A stretch of 64,000 bases of DNA from Deuterostichococcus epilithicus. Its lineage: Eukaryota > Chlorophyta > Trebouxiophyceae > Prasiolales > Stichococcaceae. Every line of letters starts with the position of its first letter. Positions within the stretch are counted from its first letter, which is position 1. The DNA lies in NCBI GenBank assembly GCA_033439295.1, contig JAVTLE010000013.1, forward strand, positions 2,852,001-2,916,000, given 5' to 3'. Of the stretch, positions 1 through 12,700 are shown piece after piece. The position numbers were made by a program, and so were the translations under genes. The notes under the pieces were generated by a model. That model was not told where the DNA came from. It saw only the letters and a list, made by a program, of their open reading frames with translations, and searched no databases.

Positions 1-1273
1 CGACGCCACCCGCGCCGCCAGTGCAACGCTTGGGACCGCCGAACTATTTGCCGCAGGTGCGCTTTGCATTTGCATTATGTCGTCAGACCGGATATCGAAT
101 GGCCGCAGTAGGGGTGGCACGTTGCCTTTCTGCCCAGAACCCCGTTGTTCAAACCTGTCGTGCAGCACAGCAGTCCAGGTGCAGCTGGGGTGTCGATCTG
201 CAACACCAGTACTATGGTAAGATAGAGGGGAATGAAACTCGCAGTCGCTCGGATCCTGACGCGGCATGCTGACGCGCTGTGGCGCTGGGCACAGGCGATG
301 CGAGTGCATCGGCAGACGCAGCAGCACAGGCGTTACTGGCTGCCCGCACCGCAGCCTCCGCCGCAGCCGCAGAGGCTGGCGCCACACCCCCTGCTGATTC
401 GGCAGTGGCTGCCGCCGCTGCAGCCTGCATCACCGCTGTTGCTGCTGCGACGGCCGCATCTGCTGTTGCGGCTGGTGGGACCTTCTTCTTCGGTTCTTCA
501 CAGCAGTGTTCCGGTTGTGTCTGGCAGCAGTCTGCAAGTGACAGTATACCCAAGTCTTGGCCGGGTGTGAAGTAGCCTCGTGAAGCAGAAGGCTTGTCTA
601 GCGTGCATCAGCGGGTTGCAGCCAGTTTCAGAGAAGGTCGACTCTGACTATCTAGTCACCAGCGCACTGTGGAAGACGCTTTTCAAATTGCACTGCTCGT
701 ACAGGTGGGGCCGCCGCTGCTGTCCCTGCCGCGCTTGTTGCCATGAAGCTTTCCAACATCACAGCATTCTCGGCGGCGGCTGTCTTTGCTGCCGGTGGGC
801 TTCGCACCAGCGGCCAGGCCAACACAGCAGCGATTGCGGCAAATTCTGTGGCGGCCACCGCAGCTGCCGGAGACGCTGAGATCGCTGCGCATGACGCAGC
901 TGCTTGTGTGGCGTCGGTGCGCAGGCATTCGCGACGCTCAAAACATGATTATTCATTGACAAGTTCTGCACCGCCTTGCTGTGCTCAAGCAGCCAGCAGT
1001 TCGACGCTGCGGAGCATCAATCTTGCATCTGTAGATGGCACTCGCTGTCTCCCTCTGCAAAAGTCACTCTCATTGCCAGTTTCATCTTTCCTCATATTGC
1101 GACACCAGGATGCCGAACTGTCAGTGCAGGCGATGGCCGTCGCGCAAACCGTCTTTGCGGCAACAGGTCTGTTGGGGGCAGTTGCCGGCTTCGTCGCTGC
1201 TGACGCCTCTGTCGCCGCTTCCGGCGGTGTCCTGTCGTTTGCACCGAGTCCCGCACCACCGCCAGCCGGCTAG
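1..1273 (+). CDS. Ala-rich protein, last three exons (5' end outside or unresolved)
   Basis: Three exons join in phase: 295-474, 705-907 and 1130-1273, ending at TAG. The joins are CTG|gtggga to ..acag|GTGGGG and TGT|gtggcg to ..gcag|GCGATG. The encoded segment is strongly alanine-rich, with stretches such as SAVAAAAAACITAVAAA and a hydrophobic tail around TVFAATGLLGAVAGFVAA that could form a membrane segment. It ends in a short Ser/Pro tail. I do not recognise the family. The part upstream of 295 must hold or connect to earlier exons, and none could be fixed with confidence. An Ala-rich shadow exists on the minus strand, but the splice signals favour the plus strand. Confidence 0.5.
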
Positions 1274-2385
1274 TATGCAATGGGTGAGAACCGACCCCTT
1301 TCGTAGCAGCAAACCAGCCGCAGCAAGTCGGAAGCAGCACACGGTAATGATCGGGGGCCACTGCGGCGGACCATCAGCATGAGGCCAGCAGCACTGGATC
1401 AGCGGCGGTCGAAGTTCAGATCAGCCTCGCATCTGTCACCACAGTGGAATATGTTTTCCAATGGATCAGAACTCATTGGTCCTGTAAAGCGGTTCACTGA
1501 ACTCTGATTCGTCTGGATCTGCAGGAGGCTGAGCTGCTAACCCTGTAGTAGATAGGGGTCCCAGGAGGCACTGCGGATTCACCTTCATTCAGCACTACTC
1601 TACGTCTCGCGAACAGGATCCTTGCCTTTCGATCACGTATGACAGCTGGCCACCGTGAATGACGGTGCTGCTAGCACTAGATAGGTCGACCTTGCTGTGG
1701 GAGTGGCTGTCGTCGGAGATGTAGACAGTGGCCACCGTGCCGCAGGTGCGTTGTTGAACAAGGGCCTGCGAAGGCCGTGACGGTCGTGCGCAGAGACACC
1801 AAGAGTTACTGACTAAGACAACGCAATGATGCCCTGTCGCGAAGCACACCACTTCGTGAAGGCACATATCGATAGGATCTCTTGACGAATCCCCGCGACC
1901 ACCGATGGACGCGCACGACTACTGCCGATCTGATTGTTGTACCAGTCGAGCATATCATGCATTACCAGGTGACTGGATACAAGACAGATGGATCGAGGAT
2001 TGACGATACCGGGTTGCGGAACGTTGAGGCCGCAACAGGAGTCTAGGAGATCTCGGGCCACGTGAATCACATCAATCAGGCGAGAGAAGCAGAAGCTTGG
2101 GGCTGGCGCGGGGCTGTGTGTGTTCGTGATTTAGGATCTGTAGACCTCACCTCAATTTCAGCCACGTTCATGCCGGCTTGCGTCAAGACCCCGGTCTGGA
2201 TCTCCCTCGCAGGCCAAGGGGCAAGTTTTTGACACACGTGCCACGAAACCCCAGATCAGCCACCCAAAACAACCGCAGTGAGCCAGTGACACACCCTGAA
2301 CACACAGACATACAGCAGCTCAATCAGCAGTCAGAGACGAAGATTGCCAACTCAGAGACATCAAGGCTGTAGCACCCACACCACG
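1274..2385. other. Gene-poor interval with an unidentified minus-strand ORF
   Basis: No splice-supported gene was found in these 1.1 kb. The base composition is visibly less GC-rich than in the flanking exons. On the minus strand an open frame from about 2096 to 1813 reads like protein (for example RLIDVIHVARDLLDSCCG and MLDWYNNQIGSSRARPS) but has no ATG. A second minus frame (1867-1595) overlaps its end. I do not recognise either. They could be a decayed gene, an unsampled exon or chance. Confidence 0.25.
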
Positions 2386-5073
2386 ATGGCAACCGTCCCG
2401 AGCGGTGAGTGCGTGAAGTCGCCTGCTCTTTTGGGCGCTCGCTTTTTCTGCTCAATTTGCAGCAGATTAAGGATGCATACGAACGCTTCCCACAGACGGT
2501 GCATCTTACCACTCCCCACGTGGACCATGAGGGTTGCATGCCCGTGCCCCTGGCCGCAGCGATCGGCAACTGCTGCTGTCACGCTAGCAGCACTTTCTGA
2601 GTGCTTCTTCTCAGTGCATCTGCCGACATGAATCCCGTCAGCAGGTCGATCTGGTGGGCCTGACCGCCAACATGATCCAGCCAACTGCTGCTTCAGCAAC
2701 GCAGCCTTGCAGTTGCATACGCACGGAGATTCAATTGATGTTATGGAAAGCATCTGTAACACACCCAGCTTGTTCATTACAGGAGCTGCGGAGTACGCCA
2801 AGCTCTACCCCGAGACATCTTCCGATGGGGTGCGCGCTCATCACATTTCTAGACGTGATGAGAGCTATGTGGGTCACGCCGAAATTTAGAAAGCCATATA
2901 AGCATTAATGTGTGTCTGTGTGCGGCATTGCCATGCCAGATCAGATCCACCAGAATCAGTCCCATTGCTGTGGCCAGCCTGCTGCTGCTTCCGCTGCACA
3001 TTCTTAGCAAGGATCCCTGACGTGCCCCGTGCATGTGCAAGGACCCTGCTTCGATTGAAGACATGACGACGTCATGTACATGTCAGCCGAGGATGCGTGC
3101 CACTGGTTCACTCAGCTGCTGCGTCGCAGGTGCTGCGCTTGGGCAACATTGTGCCGGACTTTGAGGCGAAAACCACAATGGGCGACATGCACTGGCACGA
3201 GTGGATCGAGGGCAGCTGGGCCATTCTGTTCTCGCATCCCGCCGACTTCACGTGCGAGACAATCATGCTTTCTGATCCCGTTTGGTATCAGGCTTCGCCT
3301 CAACTGCACTACCATGCTCAGCCCGCCCCCGTCAGCCCCTGCCTGCAGCAGCAACACGCCATGACACAGTACCGTCATCTCGCAAGCACGATCGAGAGTG
3401 ATTGCGTCACACTGGCGTCATGTTTCCAGCAGCTGCACCGGTTTGCACGTGCCATTCTGAGACCGCAGCTGCGTCAATTTTCATGCAGGCCGGTGTGTAC
3501 CACCGAGATTGGCCGCCTGGCGCTCAAGTACAAGGATCTCGAGTCAAAGGTGTGCTCCCTGTCAGCGCCTGCTCGCTGCTTAAGCTCCTCCGGCTGCTGC
3601 CACTGACGCTGCCACTGTACTGCTTGCAGCCAGCCCCTGCCATTGCCACTGCTGTTGTTCCACATATGCCAGCTTGCTGCAGCGCAGCCCAGCACACTCC
3701 AACTCGATCCTGTCACGTTGCAACGTGAAATGTCAGGAGACCATCGTTGCGTGCAGGGTGTGAAGCTGGCGACGCTTTCTTGCGACGTAGTGGAGTCGCA
3801 CACAGCCTGGCTCGAGGATGTGGTGCGCACTTCTCTGAATGCTCCTGTTTCAAAAACACGGTCGCCTTTGCAATATGTTCTCGACGATGCACAGGCATCA
3901 GTCACGCGCTGCAGCGTTTGGACTGCATTGCAGACGCCATCCAAACTCTGCTGTGCAAGCTGTGAAGCATCGATCATCGTCAGTGTGCCGGCCAGCACAG
4001 CTACTTTTCACCCTTATTGCAGGTGGCACACTGCGAAAACAACGTCACGTAGGAGACTGCGCATCCGAACTCTGTGTGTCGCAAAAGCCAGATCGGACTC
4101 GTCAGCACGCAAGATCAAACTGCAGTCTGGCAACTTCACATCACCACACGCACCATTGCTGTGCACATTACTCGTCCCTTCTGTTGCGCAGAATTGACTT
4201 CCCAATCATCGCCGACCCTACGCGAGAGATTTCTGTCAAGTACGGCATGCTGGACCCCAGCATCACGGTGCGCTGAGCGCCTTGCCTCCCCAACAGACAG
4301 CGCCAGCTCACGCGCTGCAGTGGACGGGCGTTGACCACCTGGCGGCAGCGGTGGCTCAGCGTTCATTGCGCATGCGCATCGTTGCATCACCCTAGGCAGG
4401 ACCAACATCCCGGTGCTGCACAATGGATAGACAAGCCCTCGCCTCTGCTGCCACAGGACAAGGAGGGTTTACCGCTGACCTGCCGCGCAGTATTCATCAT
4501 CGGCCCTGACAAGAAGTTGAAGCTGTCGCTCAACTACCCCGCCTCCGTTGGTGTGCTCCCACCCGTCTTCTCTGTGGTCGCCGCCTGGTGCGCTGCCTGT
4601 TGCCTCTGTCTGCCTGAAATGCCTGTCGTTCCTCGAGGCACTCGATGAGGTGTCTGTCTCCCCAGAAATGGTTTCAATTGGATGGCGCAGGCCGCAACAT
4701 GGACGAGATCGTCCGGGTGGTGGACGCGCTGCAGCTGTCAGCCAGGGCCTCCGTCGCCACGCCCGCCAACTGGCCCAACAACCATGAGAACATCGGCGCT
4801 AAGGGCTGGGCCTTCCTGCTGCCCACCGTCACGCCCGAGGCGCGCCCCTCACGCACATGTAACTGGGTTCCGATAGCGTATTGATTGCATGCAACAGCAG
4901 CTGCCGCCGCGCAGAGCATGCAAGCGTATCAAGCTGACCCAGAACTGCTGCTCCCCGCTGACCACGTGCTTTTCATCTGGCAGGATGCCAAGGCCTACTT
5001 CCCTGGCGCCAAGCACTGCAAGGTGCCGAGTGGCGTCGACTACCTGCGCCTGACCGACACCACCAAGCTGTAA
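2386..5073 (+). CDS. PRX6: 1-Cys peroxiredoxin (Prx6 type)
   Basis: This is a thiol peroxidase that reduces hydrogen peroxide and organic hydroperoxides with a single peroxidatic cysteine. Exons: 2386-2404, 3116-3251, 3489-3549, 3757-3822, 4023-4048, 4192-4267, 4457-4550, 4691-4839 and 4984-5073, all in phase, giving 238 residues. The core [20 protein letters not shown] and PVCTTE (catalytic Cys55, split across an intron) is followed by [18 protein letters not shown]. The C-terminal Prx6 extension carries TPANWPNN and a YLRLTD ending. No resolving cysteine motif of the 2-Cys type was seen. The first exon (MATVPS) is the least certain part: it fits in phase but needs a 711-base intron. Intron 8 appears to use a GC donor (GAG|gcgcgc). 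The stop codon lies within TGTAA, a polyadenylation motif in green algae. Confidence 0.9.
2455..2835 (+). other. Exon-like open segments inside peroxiredoxin intron 1
   Basis: Between the proposed first two peroxiredoxin exons lie stretches that read like protein after good acceptors: [19 protein letters not shown] near 2463-2560, [15 protein letters not shown] near 2640-2685, and [15 protein letters not shown] near 2785-2830. They are in different frames and I could not join them with matching splice phases. They may belong to a separate small gene, an alternative first exon set, or a decayed gene. No family was recognised. Confidence 0.25.
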
Positions 5074-5684
5074 ACTTCATTCATAGCCCTGAGTCGTTGC
5101 CACGGGACGGCCTTGCCCACGGCTGCTTGCTGTGAGGTCACCGCTATAACGTCTGATGAGAAGCGTTGCAAGGTTATTTTCAGCCTGCCGGTGCGTGATT
5201 CCCCACGTGTGCCACACAATTAGCGATTGTTGCATACTTTCTACATGCCATGCCAGCGGCGCTCGTCCGTCATTATGATGCTTGCTTGACATTGTGACTA
5301 TTATGCATGGCGGATTGGACACATGGATAGGTCCAAAGAATTTCTTTGCATCTGCTAGCTGTGCTGTAGATCTTAGTAGGTGGCTCGGTCGAATCAGCTG
5401 GATCAGTCGCATCCGGAGAGGAACTGTATGATTACTATACCCAAGCACCACACTTCCATAATCCTGCTTTCCCTCGTTCCGGGCAAGGGTTACGAGTATT
5501 TGATGTTAGTAAGGCACAGTTCCAGCTGGCGGGTGGAGCTGCAGAGCTTCGGCAGTGCCCAGATTGCATGAATCTAAAGAATTTGCAGGGACGTCCATTC
5601 CCTCTCGGCTCACACACAAGTCGTGTGCACCCTGGTTTTCCTTGCCACGCCATTCCCTCACACCGCTTTCCTCCGCACCGTGGC
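5074..5684. other. Intergenic, peroxiredoxin to F-box gene
   Basis: These 611 bases hold the presumed peroxiredoxin 3' UTR and the promoter of the next gene. No coding exon with splice support was found and no core promoter motif stands out. Confidence 0.5.
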
Positions 5685-8600
5685 ATGGCACCAAGCGAAG
5701 AAACCTGCCTGCCAGACCTTCCGGATGATGTCCTGGCAATTATACTGGACCGGCTCCGCAGGCAAGCATGCTGAAACAGGAGGAGACGTGGATGACTGGA
5801 TGCCATGCTAGCTGGCGAATTCATCCGACGAAACAATCTGCATCCTCAAGCCAAATTGTGTGTAAGCAGTGCTGTATGATGCAAAGTGCAGTGACGACAA
5901 CGTCGCGGATCTCGCTGCCGCGAGAGCCGTCTGCAAAGGTTGGCGCTGTGCCGTCAGCGGCGGTTTCAGGTCGCTGCAGCCAGCGACTTTGCCGGACGCC
6001 AGGCTGGCCTCGGCGTTCCCTAGCCTGCAGACGCTCGATCTTTCGCGGTTGAGACTGCCCGTGCAACCAGGATCCTCATCGTCAGCGGCGGTGACAAGAG
6101 CACTCCGGCAGCTGCCAGGAGCAGCGCCAAACCTGACGGCCATCGTTCTGAACGGTCTCTGGTGATGCCCGATGCAACCCATGCTGCGCTTCGTGTCATG
6201 CATGTGCAGTGCAACCGTGACGGCTGTGCTTGTCGTCAGCACGGAGCGCAGCGCCTGTGCCGGGCCCTGCAGTGAACGTCTGCACATGTGTACGCCCTCT
6301 GGCGTCCACGCCCCACGTACATGCGCATTCACCAGCTGGCGTGACGTGCTGCAGGAAGACCGCCCCAGGCGCGCTCGCATCGCTGGCGCGGCTGCCGCAC
6401 CTGGCTCATCTCAGCCTTGCGTGTGACCTGGCCGAGGCCAGAGCGCCGGCTGTGCCGCCGGTGTGGGCGCTGGCGCCTCTGGCGCCTATGCTCACGTTCC
6501 TGGACCTGTCGTGCTGCCTGTTGGGCAGCCCAGAGCAGGGCAAGGCGGCGCAGGCCGAGCACCGGCAGCGGCTGCACGACGTGCCGGCGGCTCTGGCGCA
6601 GCTGCGGGGTTTGAGGGAGCTGCGCTTGGACAGCAACACGCACGTCACAGACGCATGTGAGGGTGTTGCACTTGCAATGTTTTGCAAACTCAAGGCCTCA
6701 AGTGCAGTTGTACTTGCTCTCGGAGCGCTGCCTTGCCTCCAGCATCTCGCCTAGCGTGCCAAGGCCTTGTGTGTCAAGGCGGACAAGCTTGTGTCTTGCA
6801 CCTTGCCTAGCGTGTCGACTGAAGCTTCTCGTGATGTCCGCCTGTGCTCCGCCTCCCACCTGTGCGTTGGCATTCACATGAGCACTTTGTTTCTTGTGCA
6901 GGGCTTGCGGCCCTGGAGCCGCTTGCGGGCAGCCTTCAGAGCCTGTCGCTGCAGGGGAACAGGCGCCTCGGTGGCGAGCCGCTCGCCGTGCTGACCAATC
7001 TCACGGCCCTCAACCTGAGGCAGTGCTCGGCCATCAACTGCTATGTGCCCTGGCGGCTGCCACGCTTGAAGAGTCTGATCATGGCCGTCGGCATGAGTGT
7101 CGACAGCACCAAAGGTAAGCCCCCCTCCTCATCCTCTGGCAATTCTAACGCAGCGTTCTGAGGCAGACATTACTCTCCGACAACCTGGAGCTGAAGACCC
7201 GGAAGTGACTCCCTGCGCTGCCACTGCCGCCTCTGGGCTGGCATTGAGCCGCTGGAGCCATGATGCATTGAGCCGCTGGAGTTCTCGTTTCGCTGGCTTC
7301 CGATCGGCCAATGTCATGATGCAGCTGACCACAATTCCCACTATGGCGCCAATTTGACCAGAGGGCTGTGCCATGTGCTGCAGTCCGGCTTGCGTTCGCG
7401 AGAATAGCGCGAATGCGGCGCCTGAGCAACCTGGAGTTCTTCAGTTCCATGAAGCTAACACCTGGGCACCTGGATCATCTGTCGAGTCTCCAGCTGAGCC
7501 GCCTGACGCTGGACTTCTGCCAGTTTCAGGTGCGCCATCGCATTCCCTTTTCGTTTCAGGGCATACCCGTGCATTTGGAGTGCGTGCCATGCACCCGGGG
7601 CATGTACAGACCCGCAGAAAAGCTGAGATGCAAAGGTGCTTGCACCTAGGCTGCGCCCCTTGCTGCAGGGACGAGGCCAGCCACTCTTTCAATGAAAGAA
7701 TGCAAATATGAGTATTGCTGCCCCCTGCAGGCGCACCCCTCGTTCACGGCGGTCGGCTGGGATCAACTGCAGAGCCTCAGCCTGTTTTCTTGCAATGTCA
7801 CCACGCCGACCGTGGACGTCATCTGCGAGCGGCTGACGCTGCTGACCACCCTGCAGCTTAGCATGTGCAACTCTGCAGTGACAGACTGGTGCCGCCTGCT
7901 CACCAAGCAGCACCTCTCGACCTGCCTGTTCGAGTTCCTCCAGCCGTCCCGCGCATCTTCTGTCCTCCGCACAGCCCAAAGGCTGTCATCTGTCTGCCGG
8001 ATCTCGCCATGAGGCTCCACTCGTGCTGTCATTACCTGTACCTCCAGGCGGTGCCTACAAGGTGCCACCGGCTTGAGGGACCATGCACCTTGCCATTGGT
8101 GGGCTTTGCGCCTGCCTCTTGCATTACCTCATGACCCACGTGACCGCCCACTGCCGCGCCGCAGGTGCTGCAAGCGCATTACTGAGCGCCTGACACGGCT
8201 GCGGCGGCTGGGTCTGGCACGCCATCATGGCCGCGGGCATTGCAGCCCTGCGGCCATTGCAGCAGTCGCCTCACTGCCCACCCTGGAGCGTCTGGACATC
8301 TGCGAGACGTGCACACAGCTGCCGTGGGGCGGAGGCACCCGCTGCCAGCTGACCGCATTGGAGGTGTCTCGGTGCCACCTCACAGAGGTTTGGCTTTTCG
8401 CCTGCTTTCAGCCTGTTCTTGCTTTCTTGGCACTAACAGCACAGACCAGCACCGAAAGGGCGATGGCAGAGCAGCTAATTGCCTGTCGACCCTTGAGCGC
8501 ATGCCACTTTGCAGTTGTCAACTTGCGAACTGTTGGCGGCTGCAATGCACGGAGTGCAGTTTCATGCCCTGAACATGCCATCCGCATTTCTGCAGTATCT

Positions 8601-9309
8601 ACATTCTCTCACACCTGCCTCAGCGCCCTCCCCACTCCATGTCGTGGGTCTGGAACAGGCCAGCCTGCAGGGCCTAGCGGCGGCCTGCCCGCGCCTGCGG
8701 GAGCTGCGGTGCATGGCATGCATTTTCCACGACGGCGCCGGCGCAGGGCTGGCGGCACTGGCGTCGGTCACCGCGCTGCACCTGCCCAAGGCGGTGGGTT
8801 TCGACGAGCGTGACTGCGCCGTCATCGCACGGCTGCCGCTGCTGCAGGTGGTGAACCTCGACGGGGCCACAACGCTCAGGTGCGGTTGCGAAACCATCCA
8901 CCGAAGGCCGCCCAAGCCTTGTTGACTTCCGAGGAGCTTGCTCCATTTGCAGGGATGCGCATGGGAACGATCTCATGGGCGTCGGCCCTCCCATCTGTCC
9001 ACAGTGTTGGCTGCGGGCTCAGTCGCAATTCAACTGGGAAGCTGGTGCTGCGAAGCAGAGTTGCGCAGGCAAGCATGACGCAGCAAGCGGTGCGGGTTCG
9101 TGCGGGTAGAGCTGCAACACCGATTTCAAGCTTACCAAGGTGGTGCACGCGTGCGCTCTCGCAGTGAGCAGCTGGCGCCGCTGTGGTGCATGAAGGCGCT
9201 GCGGCTCCTCAGTCACAAGGATATATGTGGCGTGGAGCATGGCGACTTTGCGGCGGGCCGGTATTTGCGGCTGTGCGATGGGATTGATCTTGAGATCTTG
9301 ATTTGCTGA
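5685..9309 (+). CDS. F-box / leucine-rich-repeat protein, copy 1
   Basis: A probable substrate-recognition subunit of an SCF ubiquitin ligase. Nine exons join in phase to 605 residues: 5685-5761, 5892-6161, 6355-6656, 6902-7114, 7384-7529, 7731-7888, 8165-8387, 8596-8879 and 9165-9309. The N-terminal F-box is clear: LPDLPDDVLAIILDRLRS followed by VADLAAARAVCKGW and AVSGGF. Leucine-rich repeats fill the rest (for example LRELRLDSNTHVTDAC, LQSLSLQGNRRLGG, LERLDICETCTQLPW, LRELRCMACIF), in the cysteine-containing style of FBXL proteins. Intron 1 starts with GC in a strong context (CGCAG|gcaagc), which alone restores the F-box reading frame. The acceptor of exon 8 could instead be the AG just before 8672. 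No transmembrane segment was seen. The substrate is unknown. Confidence 0.85.
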
Positions 9310-9719
9310 TGGCAGCGCCGGCAGAGACATGCACCGAGTTGCTTGCCCTTGTCAGCGCCGGTGTTTGTCCTTGGATTATTGAGTGAGATAAGTTGACGCA
9401 TAGGATCTGTGGTGGCAATGTCCTTTCGACTTTTGACTGCAAGCGACGCAAGACGCAACGCTCTGAACAGGAACATCAGCTGCTCGCAGAAGGGTCAGGG
9501 TCGGGCCCTGACGAGGCCACGCATGCATGCGGTTGAATGTTTGTCCGTTTGATCGCTGCCATTGCTGCTCAATCAGCTAAATCGGCTCACATCACACCTC
9601 AAGAGCTGCAGCATCCTCTCGTGTTCGCGGACAGCCGCTGTTGACACGCTGACAAGCAGAAGCCCGTCTCTTTGAGGAAGCTGCCCATAGAGTGGAGGTG
9701 CAGCCGCGCTGCTAGCACT
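9310..9719. other. Intergenic, F-box gene 1 to aldo/keto reductase
   Basis: A 410-base gap between two same-strand genes. No exon was recognised. It should contain the 3' UTR of the F-box gene and the reductase promoter. Confidence 0.5.
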
Positions 9720-12700
9720 ATGAGCGCGTCCGCGGCATTGCTTCAGCAGCCTGTAGCCAACAGATCGCTTAAGGGAAAGCCCTTCGTGGCAGCCACGCCG
9801 CGTGCGCTGCGATCACCGGCCGCTCAGAAGGTATATGCCCAGCACTCACTAACAAGGAGTGTCTCGCAGACGCCTACATGTGTACGCGTCCATCATCCGT
9901 ACACTGGCTTACTGAAAGCCTCTGCAGCCGCACCGGCAGCCGCCCCCTGAGGTGCTGCGGAGCGACGCTGCACTCAGCGCGCCACTGGGGGCTGCCAGCC
10001 AGCCTTTGATTACGAACTTGTGCCTTGCAGGCTGCCAGATGCGACGCCACGCCGGTGCGGCCGGCGTCGGACCAGCAGCAGCAGGGGCAGCACTCGCGGC
10101 GCGCTGCACTCGCGATGGGCGCCGCTGCCGGCCTCGCGGCGCCGCAGCTGCTGCGGCCCTCGGACGCCACTGCGGCCCCGCAGCAGCCGCTGTGCCGCTC
10201 GTCGGCGTACGACGGCGGGCTCGGCAGCGGCTCGACCGCCTCGGCAGGGGCCTTCGCAGCAAATCCTGTGGCAGACATTGCGGAGGGCAGCACGGCAGAG
10301 CGCCGCGGCGACCGCATCCTCCTGGGCAAGTCAGGTGGGAAGATTGGCGCGGCAGTGAAATTTCATCTAGCCATTCCGGTCTTCGTTTCCTGTGTGAGAG
10401 GCTGCACGTGGCTTTGCCTCTCGTTGATTGCTTTGGTGGTGGACGCACGGCGCGGTCGTTCCTGCTGCTGAGAGACGGCACATGGGAAGGACAGCAGTGC
10501 GTCCTGCTGCCGAAGCGGGCACAGAACAAGAAGTGAGCCGGTAAGACACCGCAGTTCCGCCTGTCAACACTGCCGCCTCGACGTCAGCTGCGGGTTAAAT
10601 TCCCCAAGCACTGGGCATGAGCCGTGCGCGACCATTTCTCGGGTTGGCGTGGCCAGCTTGTAGCCCTGAGGCTTCATGGTCCCTGCTTCTGCAAAGGAGC
10701 CTGGCCTCAGAACAAAGAATCTCGGCGTTGCAGAGCTGGAGGGGCGTCCTCCACCGGCACCAGGGCCTGGTCTTGGGGCCACCGCAGAAGCTGCGACCTG
10801 GTTGCCGACAGGGATTCAATTCTTTGTTCCGCACGCTGCAGACCTGGAGGTGTCGCCTATTGGCATCGGCGCCTGGTCGTGGGGCGACCGATCGTCCTAC
10901 TGGGGCAACGATCTTACTTCCCCGGCGCGCAAGGCCGAGAACCTGGAGGCGTACACCGCGCTCGTGGACAGCGGCGTCGGCCTCATTGACACTGCGGAGG
11001 TGAAGCACAGCGCTGATGCAAAGAGGTTCCTGGGAACACCATGTGGTTGCCGTCAGATTGCAAAGCCATGCATGCTGTCTCAACTCAGCAACAGCCTGCC
11101 TGTCACCGCACAGGTGTACGGCTTCGGCCTTTCGGAGGAGTTCATCGGGGACTTCATGCGGCAGACGAACACGCGGCCTGCGATCGCCACCAAGTTCGCG
11201 CCGCTGCCCTGGCGCTTCACATCCGGCTCCGTGGTGGACGCCTGCAAGTGAGCGCCGCATGGTTGCTCTATTGGGTTCGGACTGGCCAACGTGCTGCTGA
11301 GCTGTGGCGCCACTTGACAGCTCAGGCAGAGGTTTGAGTATCTGAAACAGCCGCAGTTCCAATGCACGGTCAGACGATACAGTCGAAAGCAGGTCGGAGG
11401 TACAGCTGGCGACGCTGATTGCACTCCTTTGAATATGCAGCGCAGATGACTTGTGTCACACTGCAGACGAAGTGCTCTTGGCTCATCTTGCAGGGCTTCC
11501 ATCGGGCGGCTGGGCGTCGACAAGCTGGCGCTGTACCAGATCCACTGGCCCGCCTTCGCCACCAACTTCTGGTGCAATGACGCCTTCGTGCAGGTGGGCG
11601 CCATCGGCTTTGCCTGTAAACTGAAGCCCTTTGCTGCAGCATGGGTGCAGAAATCTGCACCAGGCCTGCGAGGCAACGCCCAGCCTCGGCACTTCAGCCA
11701 GCCCGATGCTGCCGTCGCCGCCAATGTGCTCACTCGTAAAGTGCACTCGTCGTGTGCGTGCCGCGCCCCAGGGGCTGGCGGACTGCCAGGAGCAGAGGCT
11801 GCTGCAGATGCTGCGCGATGTCTTTGAAAGTCTCTTGTCATCAACCAAAGTATCTCGATGTGCTGCTGCGCAGGGTCTAATAAACTGCCAGGTGCAGGGT
11901 CTGACACGGGCAGTGGGCAACGCTTTTGCAAGCTTCTCAAGTCATTTTCGAGTAGATTGAAACCAAATCCACTTCACTGCAGGGGTTTGCGGACTGTCAG
12001 GTGCAGGGCGTGGCGCAGGCGGTGGGCAAGGCCTCTGAAAGTGTCCAAAAAGTCACTAAACCTGTCTCGGGTCTGCTGCCACGCAGGGGCTGGCGGACTG
12101 CCAGGTGCAGGGCCTGACGCAGGCGGTGGGTGTGTCCAACTTCAAGGCCGACCGCGTGCGGCAGGCGGCTCGGGTGCTGCAGGTGGGGTTGGCGCCTGCG
12201 GCTTGTGCTTGCTCTGCCCGCCGTTTCACAGGGCCGCGAGCATCCCTGTGTCAGGTCGAACTGCGCGGGTGCACTCTGCACTGCAGCGTCAGCTGAGGGG
12301 CATCGCAAGCCATGTGAACCCTTCAGCACTTGTATGCATGACCTTCTGCCGAGGGGGGCTCGGGCCTTTGCACGGCGCTGTCGCCGCCTGTACCCCAGCA
12401 GACATGCCCAACCTCCGTGGCGCGTCGCACTGGTCCACTGGCGCGATTGCCTTCGAGAGACGCCCATCAACCGAAGCTGCTGTTGTGAGCCACACAGCGC
12501 TGCGTTCCTGGCCAGTCGGCCTTGCAACAGACGTCCCTGTGTTTTCTCACTGCAGGACAACGGGGTGCCGCTGGCGAGCAACCAGGTGCAGTACAGCCTG
12601 CTGTACCGGGAGCCGGAGCGCAACGGCGTCGCGGACGCGGTGAGGGAGGCGGGCTCCACCCTGATCGCCTACAGCCCCCTCAACCAGGGCCTCCTCACAG

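Noticed and set aside
11080-11940. 286-codon minus-strand ORF
   Set aside because: It spans AKR exons 4-5 and an intron in antisense; the plus strand has the full AKR motif set and phase-consistent splicing.
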